NCBI GenBank assembly: GCA_903834285.1
Contig: CAILIO010000327.1
Coordinates: 1-56,412 of the forward strand
Length of the DNA stretch: 56,412 nt
Direction of reading: 5' to 3'
Source: an uncultured Sphingomonadales bacterium
GTDB lineage: Bacteria; Pseudomonadota; Alphaproteobacteria; Sphingomonadales; Sphingomonadaceae
Below the pieces are notes generated by a model. That model was not told the DNA's origin. It ran no database searches and saw only the letters and a list, made by a program, of their open reading frames with translations. A program made the position numbers and the translations under genes. Of the stretch, positions 45,603 through 56,025 are shown one piece after another (within the stretch, counting starts at the first letter, position 1; every line of letters starts with the position of its first letter).

Positions 45603-45922
45603 CCTTTGGCTACTTGGCTGACCTGCTGCAGAGCACGCAGGTAGCTGGCGTTCAACAAACACCGACCGACCGGCAGTTCGCGTCCACCCCCGGCCCATGC
45701 CAGAACGCCTTCTCTCGCCGAAAACCCCCATTCCGTTCGATTGAACAGCCCGTATGCCGAAGCTGACTCATGGCGGCGGCCGGTAAGAAACTTGCGGCTG
45801 GCGCCATGGATAATCCGCTCGGCAACGACCATCCTGCCAACACCGCCCGGGGCAGAACCAAGCGAAAGCACCCGCCTTTCCGGAGCCCCCAAACCGCAGG
45901 CAGCGGCCTCACGAAAGAGAAC

Positions 45923-46708
45923 ATGGACATGACGAACGTAGCGCCGGAAAACGATCGTGGCCTTGCCGGCCAGACCATCTTCGTGAGCGGCGCGGGCGCC
46001 GGGATCGGCCGCGCGATCGCTGAAGCGCTGGGCGCTGCGGGTGCGAACCTTGCGCTGTTCGATCTCGACGCGGCGGCCATCGACGCCGTGGCCGGACCGC
46101 TGAAGGGGCAAGGACTGCGCGTAAGCTGCCATACTGGTGACGTCGCGTCCGCAGCCGATGTCCATTCCGCGATCGAACAGGCGGTGCAGCTTCACAAGCA
46201 ACTGGATGGGGCCGTCAACAATGCCGGCATTGTGGGCGCTTCAGCCGATGTCCTCGATTATCCGGCGGAGGTCTTCAGCCGTGTTCTCGACGTGAATGTG
46301 ATGGGCGTGCTGCATGGCATGCAAGCGCAGCTCGCCGTGATGAAGCGGCAAAGGCGCGGGGCGATCGTCAACGTAGCCTCGGCCGCGGCGATTATCGGAT
46401 GGGCCGGGCACAGCGCTTATGTCGCCAGCAAGCATGCCGTCGTCGGCCTGACCAAGACCGCCGCGCTTGAATATGCGGCGCAGGGCATCCGCATCAATGC
46501 GGTCTGCCCCGCCTTCATCTATACCGACATGACAGCAGGACTGTTTCAAACGCCCGGCGTGCACGAAACGGCTGTCGCCAATCATCCGATTGGCCGCCTT
46601 GGCCAGCCCCGCGAAGTTGCCGAGGCCGTGATGTGGTTGCTTTCCGATCGCTCGTCGTTCGCCGTAGGCAGCAGTCTGGTGGTGGACGGGGCTTCGACCA
46701 TCGACTGA
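45923..46708 (+). CDS. Short-chain dehydrogenase/reductase
   Basis: IFVSGAGAGIGRAIAEALGAAGANLALFDLD; NNAG, SAYVASKHAVVGLTK. Confidence 0.93.
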   Translation: MDMTNVAPENDRGLAGQTIFVSGAGAGIGRAIAEALGAAGANLALFDLDAAAIDAVAGPLKGQGLRVSCHTGDVASAADVHSAIEQAVQLHKQLDGAVNNAGIVGASADVLDYPAEVFSRVLDVNVMGVLHGMQAQLAVMKRQRRGAIVNVASAAAIIGWAGHSAYVASKHAVVGLTKTAALEYAAQGIRINAVCPAFIYTDMTAGLFQTPGVHETAVANHPIGRLGQPREVAEAVMWLLSDRSSFAVGSSLVVDGASTID

Positions 46709-46922
46709 ACGGCCGGACCGGCCCGGATGGAAGCATACTCGGCCGTCCTTCCGGGCTGCAGATACTATCCGGCGACCCCAGCCTGCATCGGCCCCAGGCC
46801 GCGCGCAGAAGGGCTTTGAAGGTTTCCGCACGACTCTGTACCAGCGCCCTGCAATCGCCTTGCGCCCGGCTCCCCAGCCTAGCGGCGCTGATAAAGGCCC
46901 ATTGTCAGGATTTTGAGCTGCA

Positions 46923-47753
46923 ATGAATTATCGCCATTCCTTCCATGCCGGCAATAGCGCCGATGTCGTGAAGCACAGCCTGCTGATCGCCCTCGTGCGG
47001 GCTTTGCAGCTCAAGCAGAGCGCGCTGACCCTGATCGACACCCATGCCGGCTGCGGGCTCTACGACCTCGGCGGCGAGGAGGCCCAACGCACCGGCGAGG
47101 CCGCGCAGGGCGTGCTGCGGGCCTTTGCAGACCCTAGCCCCTTGCTGGACGACTACCGCGCGGCCGTACATGCGGTGAATGCGGGGGCGGAGCCGCGTCT
47201 TTACCCGGGCTCGCCGCAGGTTCTGGCGCAGTTACTGCGATCGCAGGACGTCCTGATCCTCAACGAAAAACATCCCGAGGACGCCCATACCCTGCGCAGC
47301 GTGATGCGCGGCACATCCGCCGCCGTGCATGAGCGCGATGCCTACGAACTGTGGCTGGCGCTGCTGCCGCCCCGCAGCCCGCGCGGCGTAGTGGTGGTCG
47401 ACCCGCCTTACGAACAGACGGACGAACGCGAGCGGATCACGGCCACGCTTGCCGCCGCCATGCGCAAATGGGCGCATGGCGTGACGGTGATATGGTATCC
47501 GCTGAAAGAGCGCGCGGTGCATCTGCGGTGGAAGACGCATCTGCGGGGGCTCAGCATTCCGAAAATGCTGAGCGTAGAGCATTGGCTCTACGACAGCGAT
47601 CAGCCCGGCCTTTACAACGGCGCGGGCCTCTTCATCGTCAACCCGCCCTACGCCTTCACGGAAGCGCTGCCGCCTCTGCTGGAGGCCCTGCGCGCCGCAC
47701 TGGCGCCAGAGGGGCATAGCGGCGAGATCGCCGCCGCTTGGTTGAGCAATTAG
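46923..47753 (+). CDS. rlmJ: 23S rRNA (adenine2030-N6)-methyltransferase
   Basis: MNYRHSFHAGNSADVVKHSLLIALVRALQLKQSALTLIDTHAGCGLYDLG; VVVDPPYEQTDE. Confidence 0.95.
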   Translation: MNYRHSFHAGNSADVVKHSLLIALVRALQLKQSALTLIDTHAGCGLYDLGGEEAQRTGEAAQGVLRAFADPSPLLDDYRAAVHAVNAGAEPRLYPGSPQVLAQLLRSQDVLILNEKHPEDAHTLRSVMRGTSAAVHERDAYELWLALLPPRSPRGVVVVDPPYEQTDERERITATLAAAMRKWAHGVTVIWYPLKERAVHLRWKTHLRGLSIPKMLSVEHWLYDSDQPGLYNGAGLFIVNPPYAFTEALPPLLEALRAALAPEGHSGEIAAAWLSN

Positions 47754-47773
47754 AACAGGCCCTCAACGCCTTA

Positions 47774-47814
47774 ACAAAAAACGCCGCCCCCGCGAGGGGA
47801 CGGCGCTCTTTTTT
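47774..47814. terminator. Bidirectional terminator between rlmJ and cytochrome c gene
   Basis: AAAAAAC-GCCGcCCCC-gcga-GGGGaCGGC-gcTCTTTTTT. Confidence 0.88.
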
Positions 47815-47833
47815 GCGCTGTGGTAAGCGAGGC

Positions 47834-48346
47834 TTACTTGGTCGCGTCGGTCAGGTAGGCGATCACGTCCGCACGGTCCTGGCCCTTGGGCAGGCCGGCG
47901 AAGGCCATCTTGGTGCCGGGCACGACGCGAGCCGGCTTTTCGAGGTACTGGTATAGCTTCTCGGGCGTCCAGGTGATGCCGCTTTCCTTGTTCGCGGTCG
48001 AATAGGAGAAGCCGGCGATCTGGCCCGACTTGCGGCCGATGATGCCGTGGAGCGAGGGCCCGATGCGGTTCACGCCCGGATCGATCACGTGGCAGGTCTT
48101 GCACTGGGTGAAGACGGCTTCGCCGTGCTTGGCATCGCCCTTCATGTCAGCAAACTTGGTGCCATCGAGCGTGGTGACGTCGTCGGCCGCGATCTTGGCA
48201 GCCGCAGGGGCAGCAGTGTCAGCAGCAGCCGAAGTGGCCGCAGCAGGCGCTTCGGCGGGCGCCGCAGCTTCTTCCTTCTTGCCACCGCAAGCCGCCAGGG
48301 CGGCGGACAGGGCGATCAAACCGAGGTATCCTCTCAAATTGCTCAT
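47834..48346 (-). CDS. Lipoprotein-type class I cytochrome c (c2-like)
   Basis: Lipobox LAAC; Ala-rich linker; CKTCH heme motif; GPSLHGIIGRKSGQIAGFSYS; VPGTKMAFAGLPKGQDRADVIAYL. Confidence 0.92.
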   Translation of the reverse strand: MSNLRGYLGLIALSAALAACGGKKEEAAAPAEAPAAATSAAADTAAPAAAKIAADDVTTLDGTKFADMKGDAKHGEAVFTQCKTCHVIDPGVNRIGPSLHGIIGRKSGQIAGFSYSTANKESGITWTPEKLYQYLEKPARVVPGTKMAFAGLPKGQDRADVIAYLTDATK

Positions 48347-48611
48347 GGCCACTCCTTCACGAAACTGGGGCAGTTGCAAAACTGCCGAACGATTATGACG
48401 AAAATCTCAGACCGGCAACCGGCAAACGCCGTGCAGCGGGCATGGACCGTGTTCCTTACACACATTTAATCTTCACCCGGATCGGCGCCCGGGCAATTGT
48501 CCTCAAGGGCATGTCGCGCAGCGCCCCGCGATCTGCCATCGCGCGGCGGTTTTGCGCGGGGCCGCAGCACCCTTTGACAGCAGCGCCGCAGCACCCGTAA
48601 AGGCAGTCGGG

Positions 48612-50168
48612 ATGAGGGTATGGCCGTTCTCGGTATTGCTTGACGCGCGCCACGTGGCGGCGCGGGACAAGGCATTGGCCGAGCTTGCCCTGATTGTCCT
48701 GCTGAGCGCGCTGGCCGCTCTCCCCGCGATCTGCGCGCCGGTGCTGCCGCTGATCGATCTGGGCGGCCATATCGGGCGCTATGCAGTGCAGCTCGATGCG
48801 GGACGTTCCGAAGTCCTGCGCAATTGGTACAGCTTTAACTGGGGGCTGCTGCCCAATCTCGGCGTCGATCTGCTGGTCCAGCTGCTCGCGCCGGTCATGG
48901 GGCTGGAGCCGGCGGTCCATCTGATCGTCGGGATGATCCCGCCACTCACGGTTTCGGGCATGCTGCTGCTTTCGCGTGCGGCGCATGGGCGTATCGGGGT
49001 CAATGCGCTCTTTGCCCTGCCGCTGGCGATCTCGCTGCCCTATCTCTACGGCTTCGTGAATTTCGCGCTGTCGATTGCGCTCGCCTTTCACGCCATGGCG
49101 CTGTGGATCGCGCTGGAGCGTCGGCCTCTGCTGCGCACGGCGCTGTTTGTGCCGATCGGGTTCGTGCTGTGGCTGTGCCATCTCGTCGGCTGGGCGGTGT
49201 TCTGCGTGATGGCCGGGGTGACCGCGCTGGAGGCCGGCCTGCGCGGCGGCAAGGGCGCGGTTTCGACGGTGGTCAGCACCGGCCTGATGATGGCACCGCT
49301 GCTGCTGGGTCCGATCATTGGCGCGCTGATGAGCAAGCCGGGCGGAGACGCTGTTCCGCTGTTCGAGATCACCAACTCGCCGCTGCGGAAAATCGAATGG
49401 CTGATGATGGCGCTGACCGACCGCTGGCTCGGGTGGGACGCGGCGTGTGTCGGCGTGATCCTGTTCGCCATCTATCTAGGCCTGCGCGTCCCCGCCTTTG
49501 TCCGGAACCGCGCGCTGCTGCTCGCTGCGCTCGCCCTGCTGGCGCTCTATCTGCTGATGCCCGATACGATCATGGGCTCGCGCTATGCCGACATGCGCAT
49601 TGCGCCGGTGATCCTTGCGCTACTGGTGCTGGCCGCGGCGCCCGGTCCGCAGGCCGGCAAGCGCCTGATGCAGGGGTTGATGATCGGGGCCGCGGTGTTC
49701 GTCCTTGCCCGGCTCGCGACCAATACGGCGAGCATGGCAATGTCCGGGCGGCAATTTGCCGAGACGCTGACGGCGATCGAGGCAGCCCCGCGCGGGGTCA
49801 ACCTCGTCTCGCTCTATGTGGACGAATGCGAAGTGTGGAACACCGACCGCCGACGGCACATCATGGGCTATGGCCTCGCGCGGCGACACTTGTTCGACAA
49901 CGGGCAGTGGCAGCTGCCGAGCGGGCAGCTGATCGCGATCCACAACCGGCGCCTCTCGCCGTTCGACCGCGATCCGTCCACGATCACGTTCCTGAAGCCA
50001 TGCGGAGAGCTGCCGGCCGTCACGAAGGATGTCGCCGCGATCCCGCGCGCGGCGCGCTTCCTGTGGGTGGTCCGGATCGATCCGGCGACGCGCTTCCCCG
50101 GGTGGGAGCCGCTGCGCAAGACGGCGGACAGCGTGCTCTACCGGCGCTTGCCAACTCAACTCGATTGA
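48612..50168 (+). CDS. Polytopic membrane protein of unknown function
   Basis: About 518 aa, many hydrophobic segments. Confidence 0.75.
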   Translation: MRVWPFSVLLDARHVAARDKALAELALIVLLSALAALPAICAPVLPLIDLGGHIGRYAVQLDAGRSEVLRNWYSFNWGLLPNLGVDLLVQLLAPVMGLEPAVHLIVGMIPPLTVSGMLLLSRAAHGRIGVNALFALPLAISLPYLYGFVNFALSIALAFHAMALWIALERRPLLRTALFVPIGFVLWLCHLVGWAVFCVMAGVTALEAGLRGGKGAVSTVVSTGLMMAPLLLGPIIGALMSKPGGDAVPLFEITNSPLRKIEWLMMALTDRWLGWDAACVGVILFAIYLGLRVPAFVRNRALLLAALALLALYLLMPDTIMGSRYADMRIAPVILALLVLAAAPGPQAGKRLMQGLMIGAAVFVLARLATNTASMAMSGRQFAETLTAIEAAPRGVNLVSLYVDECEVWNTDRRRHIMGYGLARRHLFDNGQWQLPSGQLIAIHNRRLSPFDRDPSTITFLKPCGELPAVTKDVAAIPRAARFLWVVRIDPATRFPGWEPLRKTADSVLYRRLPTQLD

Positions 50169-50207
50169 TAGACTATAACCATAAACTTCCAGAGCAGGAT
50201 GCCTCCA

Positions 50208-51503
50208 ATGACCGACCTTAGCAAAGCGCGGCCCGAAACCCTTGCCCTCCACGCTGGCTGGCGGGCGGATCCGACGACCGGTTCAGTCGCGGTGCCGATC
50301 CATCAGACGACTTCGTACCAGTTCCATTCGACCGAGCATGCCGCGAACCTGTTTGCGCTCAAGGAACTGGGCAACATCTACACCCGCCTCATGAACCCGA
50401 CGACCGACGTGCTCGAGCAGCGCATGGCCGCGATCGAGGGCGGCGTTGCAGCGTTGGCAGTCTCCTCGGGCCAATCGGCGACGACGCTGGCCATCCTCAA
50501 CCTTGCCAAGGCGGGCGACAACATCGTTGCCTCGACCAACCTTTATGGAGGCACCTGGAACCTGCTGGCGAACACGCTGCGCGATCTCGGCATCGAGACG
50601 CGGTTTGTCGATCCGGCGGACGTGGAGGGCTTCCGCCGCGCGACCGATGACAAGACGCGCGCCTATTATGCCGAATCGCTGCCCAATCCGAAGCTGGAAG
50701 TGTTCCCCATCGCCGAAGTGGCCGCGATCGGGCGCGAATATGGCATTCCGCTGATCATGGACAACACCGCGGCGCCGCTGCTGATCAAGCCGTTCGAGCA
50801 TGGCGCGGCGGTGGTGGTCTATTCCGCGACCAAGTACATCGGCGGGCACGGCACCTCGATCGGCGGGCTGATCATCGATGGCGGCAATTTCGACTGGGAG
50901 GCCTTCCCCGAGCGCCAGCCGCACCTCAACACGCCGGACGCCAGCTATCACGGCGCGGTCTGGGCGCGTGATATCAAGCCGCTGGGGCCGATCGCCTACA
51001 TCATCCGCGCGCGGGTGGTGCTGCTGCGTGATATCGGCGCGGCGCTTTCGCCGATGAGCGCGTTCCAGCTGATCCAGGGGCTGGAGACGATGCCGCTGCG
51101 CATCGAGCGGCACTGCGAGAACGCGGTGAAGGTGGCCGCCTTCCTTGCCGAGCATCCCAAAGTGGCTGCGGTGATCCATCCTTCGGTGGCGACGGGGCGC
51201 GCGGGCGATCTTGCCGCGAAATACCTGACCCGCGGCCAGGGCGGGCTTGTCGGCTTCGAGCTCAAGGACGGGGCCGATGCGGGCAAGCGCTTCATCGATG
51301 CGCTGCAATTGTTCTACCACGTGGCGAACATCGGCGACGCGCGCAGCCTCGCGATCCATCCCGCCTCGACCACGCACTCGCAGCTTTCGGTCGAGGAGCA
51401 GGCGGCGAGCGGCGTGTCACCGGGCTATGTGCGGCTTTCGATCGGGATCGAGCATATCGACGATATTCTGGCCGATCTGGGCGCGGCGCTGGACGCGGCG
51501 TAG
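50208..51503 (+). CDS. O-acetylhomoserine (thiol)-lyase / Cys-Met metabolism PLP enzyme
   Basis: PETLALHAGWRADPTTGSVAVPIHQTTSYQF...VVVYSATKYIGGHGTSIGG. Confidence 0.95.
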   Translation: MTDLSKARPETLALHAGWRADPTTGSVAVPIHQTTSYQFHSTEHAANLFALKELGNIYTRLMNPTTDVLEQRMAAIEGGVAALAVSSGQSATTLAILNLAKAGDNIVASTNLYGGTWNLLANTLRDLGIETRFVDPADVEGFRRATDDKTRAYYAESLPNPKLEVFPIAEVAAIGREYGIPLIMDNTAAPLLIKPFEHGAAVVVYSATKYIGGHGTSIGGLIIDGGNFDWEAFPERQPHLNTPDASYHGAVWARDIKPLGPIAYIIRARVVLLRDIGAALSPMSAFQLIQGLETMPLRIERHCENAVKVAAFLAEHPKVAAVIHPSVATGRAGDLAAKYLTRGQGGLVGFELKDGADAGKRFIDALQLFYHVANIGDARSLAIHPASTTHSQLSVEEQAASGVSPGYVRLSIGIEHIDDILADLGAALDAA

Positions 51504-51530
51504 GCTGGACTGAAGACCATCCCGCACACT

Positions 51531-51615
51531 CGTCATTGCGAGGAGCGTAGCGACGAAGCAATCCAGAGCGTATTTGCCTGACGCTCTGGATTGCTTCGCT
51601 ACGCTCGCAATGACG
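51531..51615. repeat. REP-like long inverted repeat
   Basis: CGTCATTGCGAGGAGCGTAGCGACGAAGCAATCCAGAGCG / CGCTCTGGATTGCTTCGCTACGCTCGCAATGACG. Confidence 0.9.
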
Positions 51616-51676
51616 AACAGGCGGCCGGTCGGACTGCTCTTCCCCGGAATTTGGCAGGGATGGCCGAGGACAGTCC

Positions 51677-53398
51677 CTAGTACCCCACCGCCATGCCGTC
51701 CTTGCGGTGGTCCGAGCCGCCGCGGTAGGCACCGGTCTTCGGGTCAATCATGATGCCCTGATAGCCGCCCATTTCCGAACCATCGGTGCGCAGGACTTTG
51801 TGTCCGCGTGCGGCGAGATCGGTGCCGACGAGATCGGCGAGGCCGCTTTCGAGGCGCAGCACGTTATCTTGCTGCGAGTGGTTGAAGCGGGCGGCGTCAC
51901 TGGCGCTTTGGACGTTGGCACCGAAGGCGAGGAGGTTGGCGAGGACTTGCGCCTGCCCCTGCGCCTGCTGGCCGCCCTGCATGACACCGAACGAGAAGTA
52001 AGGCTTGCCGTCCTTCGACACGAAGCCGGGGATGATCGTGTAGAACGGGCGCTTGCTCGGAGCGATGGCGTTGGGGCTCGCGGGATCGAGCGAGAAGGCA
52101 TTGCCGCGGTTGCTGAGCACGAAGCCGTAGCCCGGCACGGTGACGCCCGAGCCGAAGAAATCGTAGACCGAATAAATCAACGAGACGACGTTCCCCTCGC
52201 TGTCCGCCGTGGTGATATAGGCGGTGCCGCCGAGTGCGGGGGTATCCGGGCCGATAGAGGCGGCCTTCTTCATGTCGATCCGGCTGCACTGCGCGGCGGC
52301 ATAATCCTTCGAGATCAGGCGGGCGACGGGGACGGCGGAGTAGTCCGGATCGCCGTTGAAGCGTTTGAGATCGGCGTAGGCGAGCTTCTTGGCCTCGACC
52401 ATCAGGTGCCAGTAATCGGCCGAGCGGGGGCCGAGTTTAGCGGGATCGAGGCCGAGTTTTGCGGGGCAGACTTCGAGCATGTTCATGATCTGGAGCACGG
52501 CGAAACCCTGCGTGCTCGGGGGCATTTCGTGGATCGTGTAGCCCTTGAAGGTGGTGCTGATGGGTTCGACCCAGCGGGCGTGGATCGTATCGAAGTCCTT
52601 TAGTGAAAAACCGCCGTCAAGGCTTTGGGATTTTGCGACAATCGCTTCGGCAATCGGGCCCTTGTAAAAGGCATCGCGCCCGCCGCTGGCGATCAGGCGG
52701 AAGGCCTTGGCGAGATCGGGATTGCGGAAAATGTCGCCCCAGCCGAGCGACTTGCCGCCGGGCATGTAAGTCTTGGCGGAGTCAGGATCCTTGGCAAGAA
52801 GCTTGGCGCTGACCTGCCATTCGCCGCCGATGCGTTCGGAGAGCGGGAAGCCCTGTTCGGCGATGCGGATGGCGGGCTGGAGCGCGGGCGCAAGGCCGAG
52901 CTTGCCATAGCGCGCAAGCAGCACCGACCAGCCATCGACCGCGCCGGGAACGAGCGCGGCGTGGATGCCTTCCTCGGGCATCGCCGCGCCGAACATTCGG
53001 GCGTAGCGTTCAAGGCTGGCGCCGCTGGGCGCGCGGCCCGCGGCATCGAGCGCGACAAGGCGCTTTTCCTTCGCGACCCAAGCGATGACGAACATGTCGC
53101 CGCCGATGCCGGTTGCCTCGGGCTCCACCACATTGATCGCGGCGGCGGTGGCGATGGCGGCGTCGAAGGCATTGCCGCCGGCGTGGAGCACTTCGAGTCC
53201 GGCTTCGGCGGCAAGCGGCTGGCTGGTGGCAACCATGCCGTTCATCGCCATGACTTCGGAGCGGCTCTGCGCGGTCCACCCCCCTGCCCTGTCGCCCCGA
53301 ACCGCGTCGAAAGGAGCGGGATCGGCTTGACTGACCAGCGGCGTCAGCGCGAGCAGCGCAGTGCCGACGGGAAGGCGCAGGCTGAGGCGAAAGGGCAT
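51677..53398 (-). CDS. ggt: Gamma-glutamyltransferase
   Basis: GMVATSQPLAAEAGLEVLHAGGNAFDAAIATAAAINVVEPEATGIGGDMFVI; GGTAYITTADSEGNVVSLIYS. Confidence 0.95.
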   Translation of the reverse strand: MPFRLSLRLPVGTALLALTPLVSQADPAPFDAVRGDRAGGWTAQSRSEVMAMNGMVATSQPLAAEAGLEVLHAGGNAFDAAIATAAAINVVEPEATGIGGDMFVIAWVAKEKRLVALDAAGRAPSGASLERYARMFGAAMPEEGIHAALVPGAVDGWSVLLARYGKLGLAPALQPAIRIAEQGFPLSERIGGEWQVSAKLLAKDPDSAKTYMPGGKSLGWGDIFRNPDLAKAFRLIASGGRDAFYKGPIAEAIVAKSQSLDGGFSLKDFDTIHARWVEPISTTFKGYTIHEMPPSTQGFAVLQIMNMLEVCPAKLGLDPAKLGPRSADYWHLMVEAKKLAYADLKRFNGDPDYSAVPVARLISKDYAAAQCSRIDMKKAASIGPDTPALGGTAYITTADSEGNVVSLIYSVYDFFGSGVTVPGYGFVLSNRGNAFSLDPASPNAIAPSKRPFYTIIPGFVSKDGKPYFSFGVMQGGQQAQGQAQVLANLLAFGANVQSASDAARFNHSQQDNVLRLESGLADLVGTDLAARGHKVLRTDGSEMGGYQGIMIDPKTGAYRGGSDHRKDGMAVGY

Positions 53399-53427
53399 CG
53401 TGGTCTCCCGGTGTGGCTTGAAGCGGA

Positions 53428-53835
53428 TCAGCCCTGCGTCGCCAGCAGCAGGCACCAGCCGGCCAGCACCACCATCGTGAGCCAGGTGCCGATCACACCC
53501 AGCGAGCGGGGCAGCGGCGGCTTGGTATCGACAGGCGCATAGAGTCCGATCACGTGCAGGATGCGCGAAGCCAAAAACAGCGCCGCGACGGCCTTGAGCC
53601 CGAGCGGCGCGGCATGCGCGAGTTCAAGCACGCCGACCATCAAGATCACGATCGGCGCGTGTTCCGCGAGGTTGGCATGCGAGCGGCAGGCACTGATCAG
53701 CTTGGCATCGCCCTGGTCCCCGAAGGCCACGCCAAGCCGCATGCGCTGGCGCACGGTATCGATTGCGGTGATGAGGAGCATGATTGCCGAGACGGCGGCG
53801 ACAAAAGCGGTGACGGGGAGGATGATCATGCGCAA
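53428..53835 (-). CDS. MAPEG-family membrane protein
   Basis: RMRLGVAFGDQGDAKLISACRSHANLAEHAPIVILMVGVLELA. Confidence 0.88.
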   Translation of the reverse strand: MRMIILPVTAFVAAVSAIMLLITAIDTVRQRMRLGVAFGDQGDAKLISACRSHANLAEHAPIVILMVGVLELAHAAPLGLKAVAALFLASRILHVIGLYAPVDTKPPLPRSLGVIGTWLTMVVLAGWCLLLATQG

Positions 53836-53850
53836 TCCTTCTGGTTCAAA

Positions 53851-54276
53851 TCAGGCTTTGGTCCAGCCGTGCGAGAGAAGCTTCACGGTGACTTTGCCGG
53901 TGGCGACGGTGACGCCGCCTGCATCGAGCATCGGGAATTCGGCGAGGTAGCCCGCGCTGCCCTTGCGTTCGAGATCGGCGAGGAGGCCAACCAATACGGG
54001 CTCATCGAGATTGAACTCGGCGAAGACATCGGTAGCGGCCATCTTGTGGAACGAGACCGCGATGTCCTTGATGATCGGGTAGAAGCGCGCGGTATCGAGG
54101 ATCGAGATGCCGGGGATGGCAGCGGTCGCCTCGGCCAGCACGGTGAAGGCGCCCATGTACATCACGCCGACGTGGTTCTCGTTGCCGGCGAGCGGCATCC
54201 GGTAGCGCGCGTGGCCGCGGCCGCCTTCGAGGAGATCGAGGCCGGTGCGTTCGACGAATTCGACACGGTAGGTCAT
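53851..54276 (-). CDS. Hotdog-fold thioesterase-like protein (YiiD/DUF4442-like)
   Basis: NENHVGVMYMGAFTVLAEATAAIPGISILD...VFAEFNLDEPVLVGLLADLERKG. Confidence 0.65.
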   Translation of the reverse strand: MTYRVEFVERTGLDLLEGGRGHARYRMPLAGNENHVGVMYMGAFTVLAEATAAIPGISILDTARFYPIIKDIAVSFHKMAATDVFAEFNLDEPVLVGLLADLERKGSAGYLAEFPMLDAGGVTVATGKVTVKLLSHGWTKA

Positions 54277-54285
54277 GGGTTGGTC

Positions 54286-56025
54286 CTAAGCCTTGTAATG
54301 GACGTCGCCGCCGACGAGGGTTTGCTGGACGCGGATGTCCTTGATCTTTTCGGGGTCCACCGCGGCGGGATCACCGTCGAGGATCACCATGTCCGCCAGC
54401 TTGCCGGGGCTGAGCGTGCCCTTGAGGTCTTCCTCGAACGAAGCATGCGCGCCATTGGCAGAGAGGACCTTGAGGCCTTCCATCACGGTGATCTTCTGGC
54501 TGGGGCCCCAGATCTCGCCGTTCCAGCCCTTGCGCGTGACCATGCCCTGCAGGCCCATCAGCGGCGCGAACGGCCCCGGTGGGAAATCGGACCCGGCGCA
54601 GACGGGCACGCCCGCGTCGATCATCATGCGGTAGGCCATCATGTGTTCCATCATCTCCGCGCCGTAGAAATGGAACTTGTCGGCATTGTAGTAGGCATAG
54701 CTGGTGAACAGTGCGGGCACGACGCCAAGCGCCTTGATCCGCGCGACGAGTTCGGGCGAAACGTTGGTGCAGTGGGTGATCTTGGGGCGGCGGTCGGCGG
54801 GGCCAAGCAGCTTCACGCCGCGTTCGTAGGCGGTAAGCACCATGCCGATGGCAACATCGCCGTTGGCGTGGAAATTGGGCTGGATGCCGGCGCGCATCTG
54901 CTTTTCGACGAGCGCATCAAGGCCCTCCTGCGTCTGCATGATATTGCCGTAATACGGCGGGGTGCGGCCGGGATAGGGCGTGGCGCGCGACATCGTGCGT
55001 TCGGAGAAGGAACCGTCGGAGAACTGCTCGGCAGTGGCGCCGAAGCGGATCCATTCATCGCCGAAGCCGGTGCGCACGCCGTTGGCGATGAGCGCATCGA
55101 GCATGGCGCCCGAGGTTTCATAGGTCACGCGGTGGAGCAGTTTGCCCTCGCGCCGGATCTGCTGGATCGCAGAAAAATCGTCGGCAAGGCCGGTGCTCGC
55201 GGCGACGAGGCCCGGCGCGGTGTGGCAGACGCTGGTGAGGCCGTAACGGACGAATTCCTGGCTGATCTTGGCCTGGCCGGCAATCGCGCGGGCGCGCAGC
55301 TGTTCGGGGGTGAGATCAGGTTCCCTGGCTTGGTCCCGCACGAAATTGAGCGCGGCATCGGTGACCCGGCCGGTGAGATTGCCGTTTGCATCACGGTCAT
55401 AGGTGCCGCCGAAGGGATTGGGCGTATCGCGGGTGATCCCGGCATTCTTGAGCGCAAAGCCGTTGACCACGCCGGTGTGCCCGCCGCGGTGCGTGACGAT
55501 GACGGGGTGCGTGGGGGAGACGCGGTCGAGATCGGCCATGACGAGCGGACGGCCGTCCTTGATCTTGGTATCGTCATAGAACTCGCCGCGCACCAGGCGG
55601 CCGGGCGGGGTCTGCACGGCACGGTCGCGCAGCAGCTTGACGATGCGGTCGATGGTGAAGAACTCGACCTCGAACGGATTGCCGACGAGGACATCTCCGA
55701 GGAGACTCCCGCCGACAGCATGAAGATGCGCATCGTTGAAGCCGGGGACGATGGTTTGCCCGCCCAGATCAAGGACCTGCGTGTGGGGCGTGGCAAGAGA
55801 CTTGAGCTCGGCCCAGGTGCCGACGCCGACGATCCGGCTGCCAGCGATTGCGATGGCATCGGCGGTCGGGATCGCGGGATCGAGCGTGTGGATGCGCGCG
55901 CCCTTGTAGATCAGCGTCGGCGCGGGATCGAGGATTGCCGCCCATGCGCGTGGGCTCAGGCTGGCGAGCGTGAGCGCCCCGCCCGATCCCAGAAGGCCGC
56001 GCCGCGTGATTGCCAGAGATGCCAT
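54286..56025 (-). CDS. Tat-exported amidohydrolase (YtcJ-like)
   Basis: MASLAITRRGLLGSGGALTLASLSPRAWA; IVPGFNDAHLHAVGGS...HCTNVSPELVARIKALGVVPALF. Confidence 0.88.
   Translation of the reverse strand: MASLAITRRGLLGSGGALTLASLSPRAWAAILDPAPTLIYKGARIHTLDPAIPTADAIAIAGSRIVGVGTWAELKSLATPHTQVLDLGGQTIVPGFNDAHLHAVGGSLLGDVLVGNPFEVEFFTIDRIVKLLRDRAVQTPPGRLVRGEFYDDTKIKDGRPLVMADLDRVSPTHPVIVTHRGGHTGVVNGFALKNAGITRDTPNPFGGTYDRDANGNLTGRVTDAALNFVRDQAREPDLTPEQLRARAIAGQAKISQEFVRYGLTSVCHTAPGLVAASTGLADDFSAIQQIRREGKLLHRVTYETSGAMLDALIANGVRTGFGDEWIRFGATAEQFSDGSFSERTMSRATPYPGRTPPYYGNIMQTQEGLDALVEKQMRAGIQPNFHANGDVAIGMVLTAYERGVKLLGPADRRPKITHCTNVSPELVARIKALGVVPALFTSYAYYNADKFHFYGAEMMEHMMAYRMMIDAGVPVCAGSDFPPGPFAPLMGLQGMVTRKGWNGEIWGPSQKITVMEGLKVLSANGAHASFEEDLKGTLSPGKLADMVILDGDPAAVDPEKIKDIRVQQTLVGGDVHYKA

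Noticed and set aside
51531-51615. CRISPR or Rho-independent terminator interpretation of the palindrome
   Set aside because: Single inverted repeat without spacers or poly-T; REP-like element fits better
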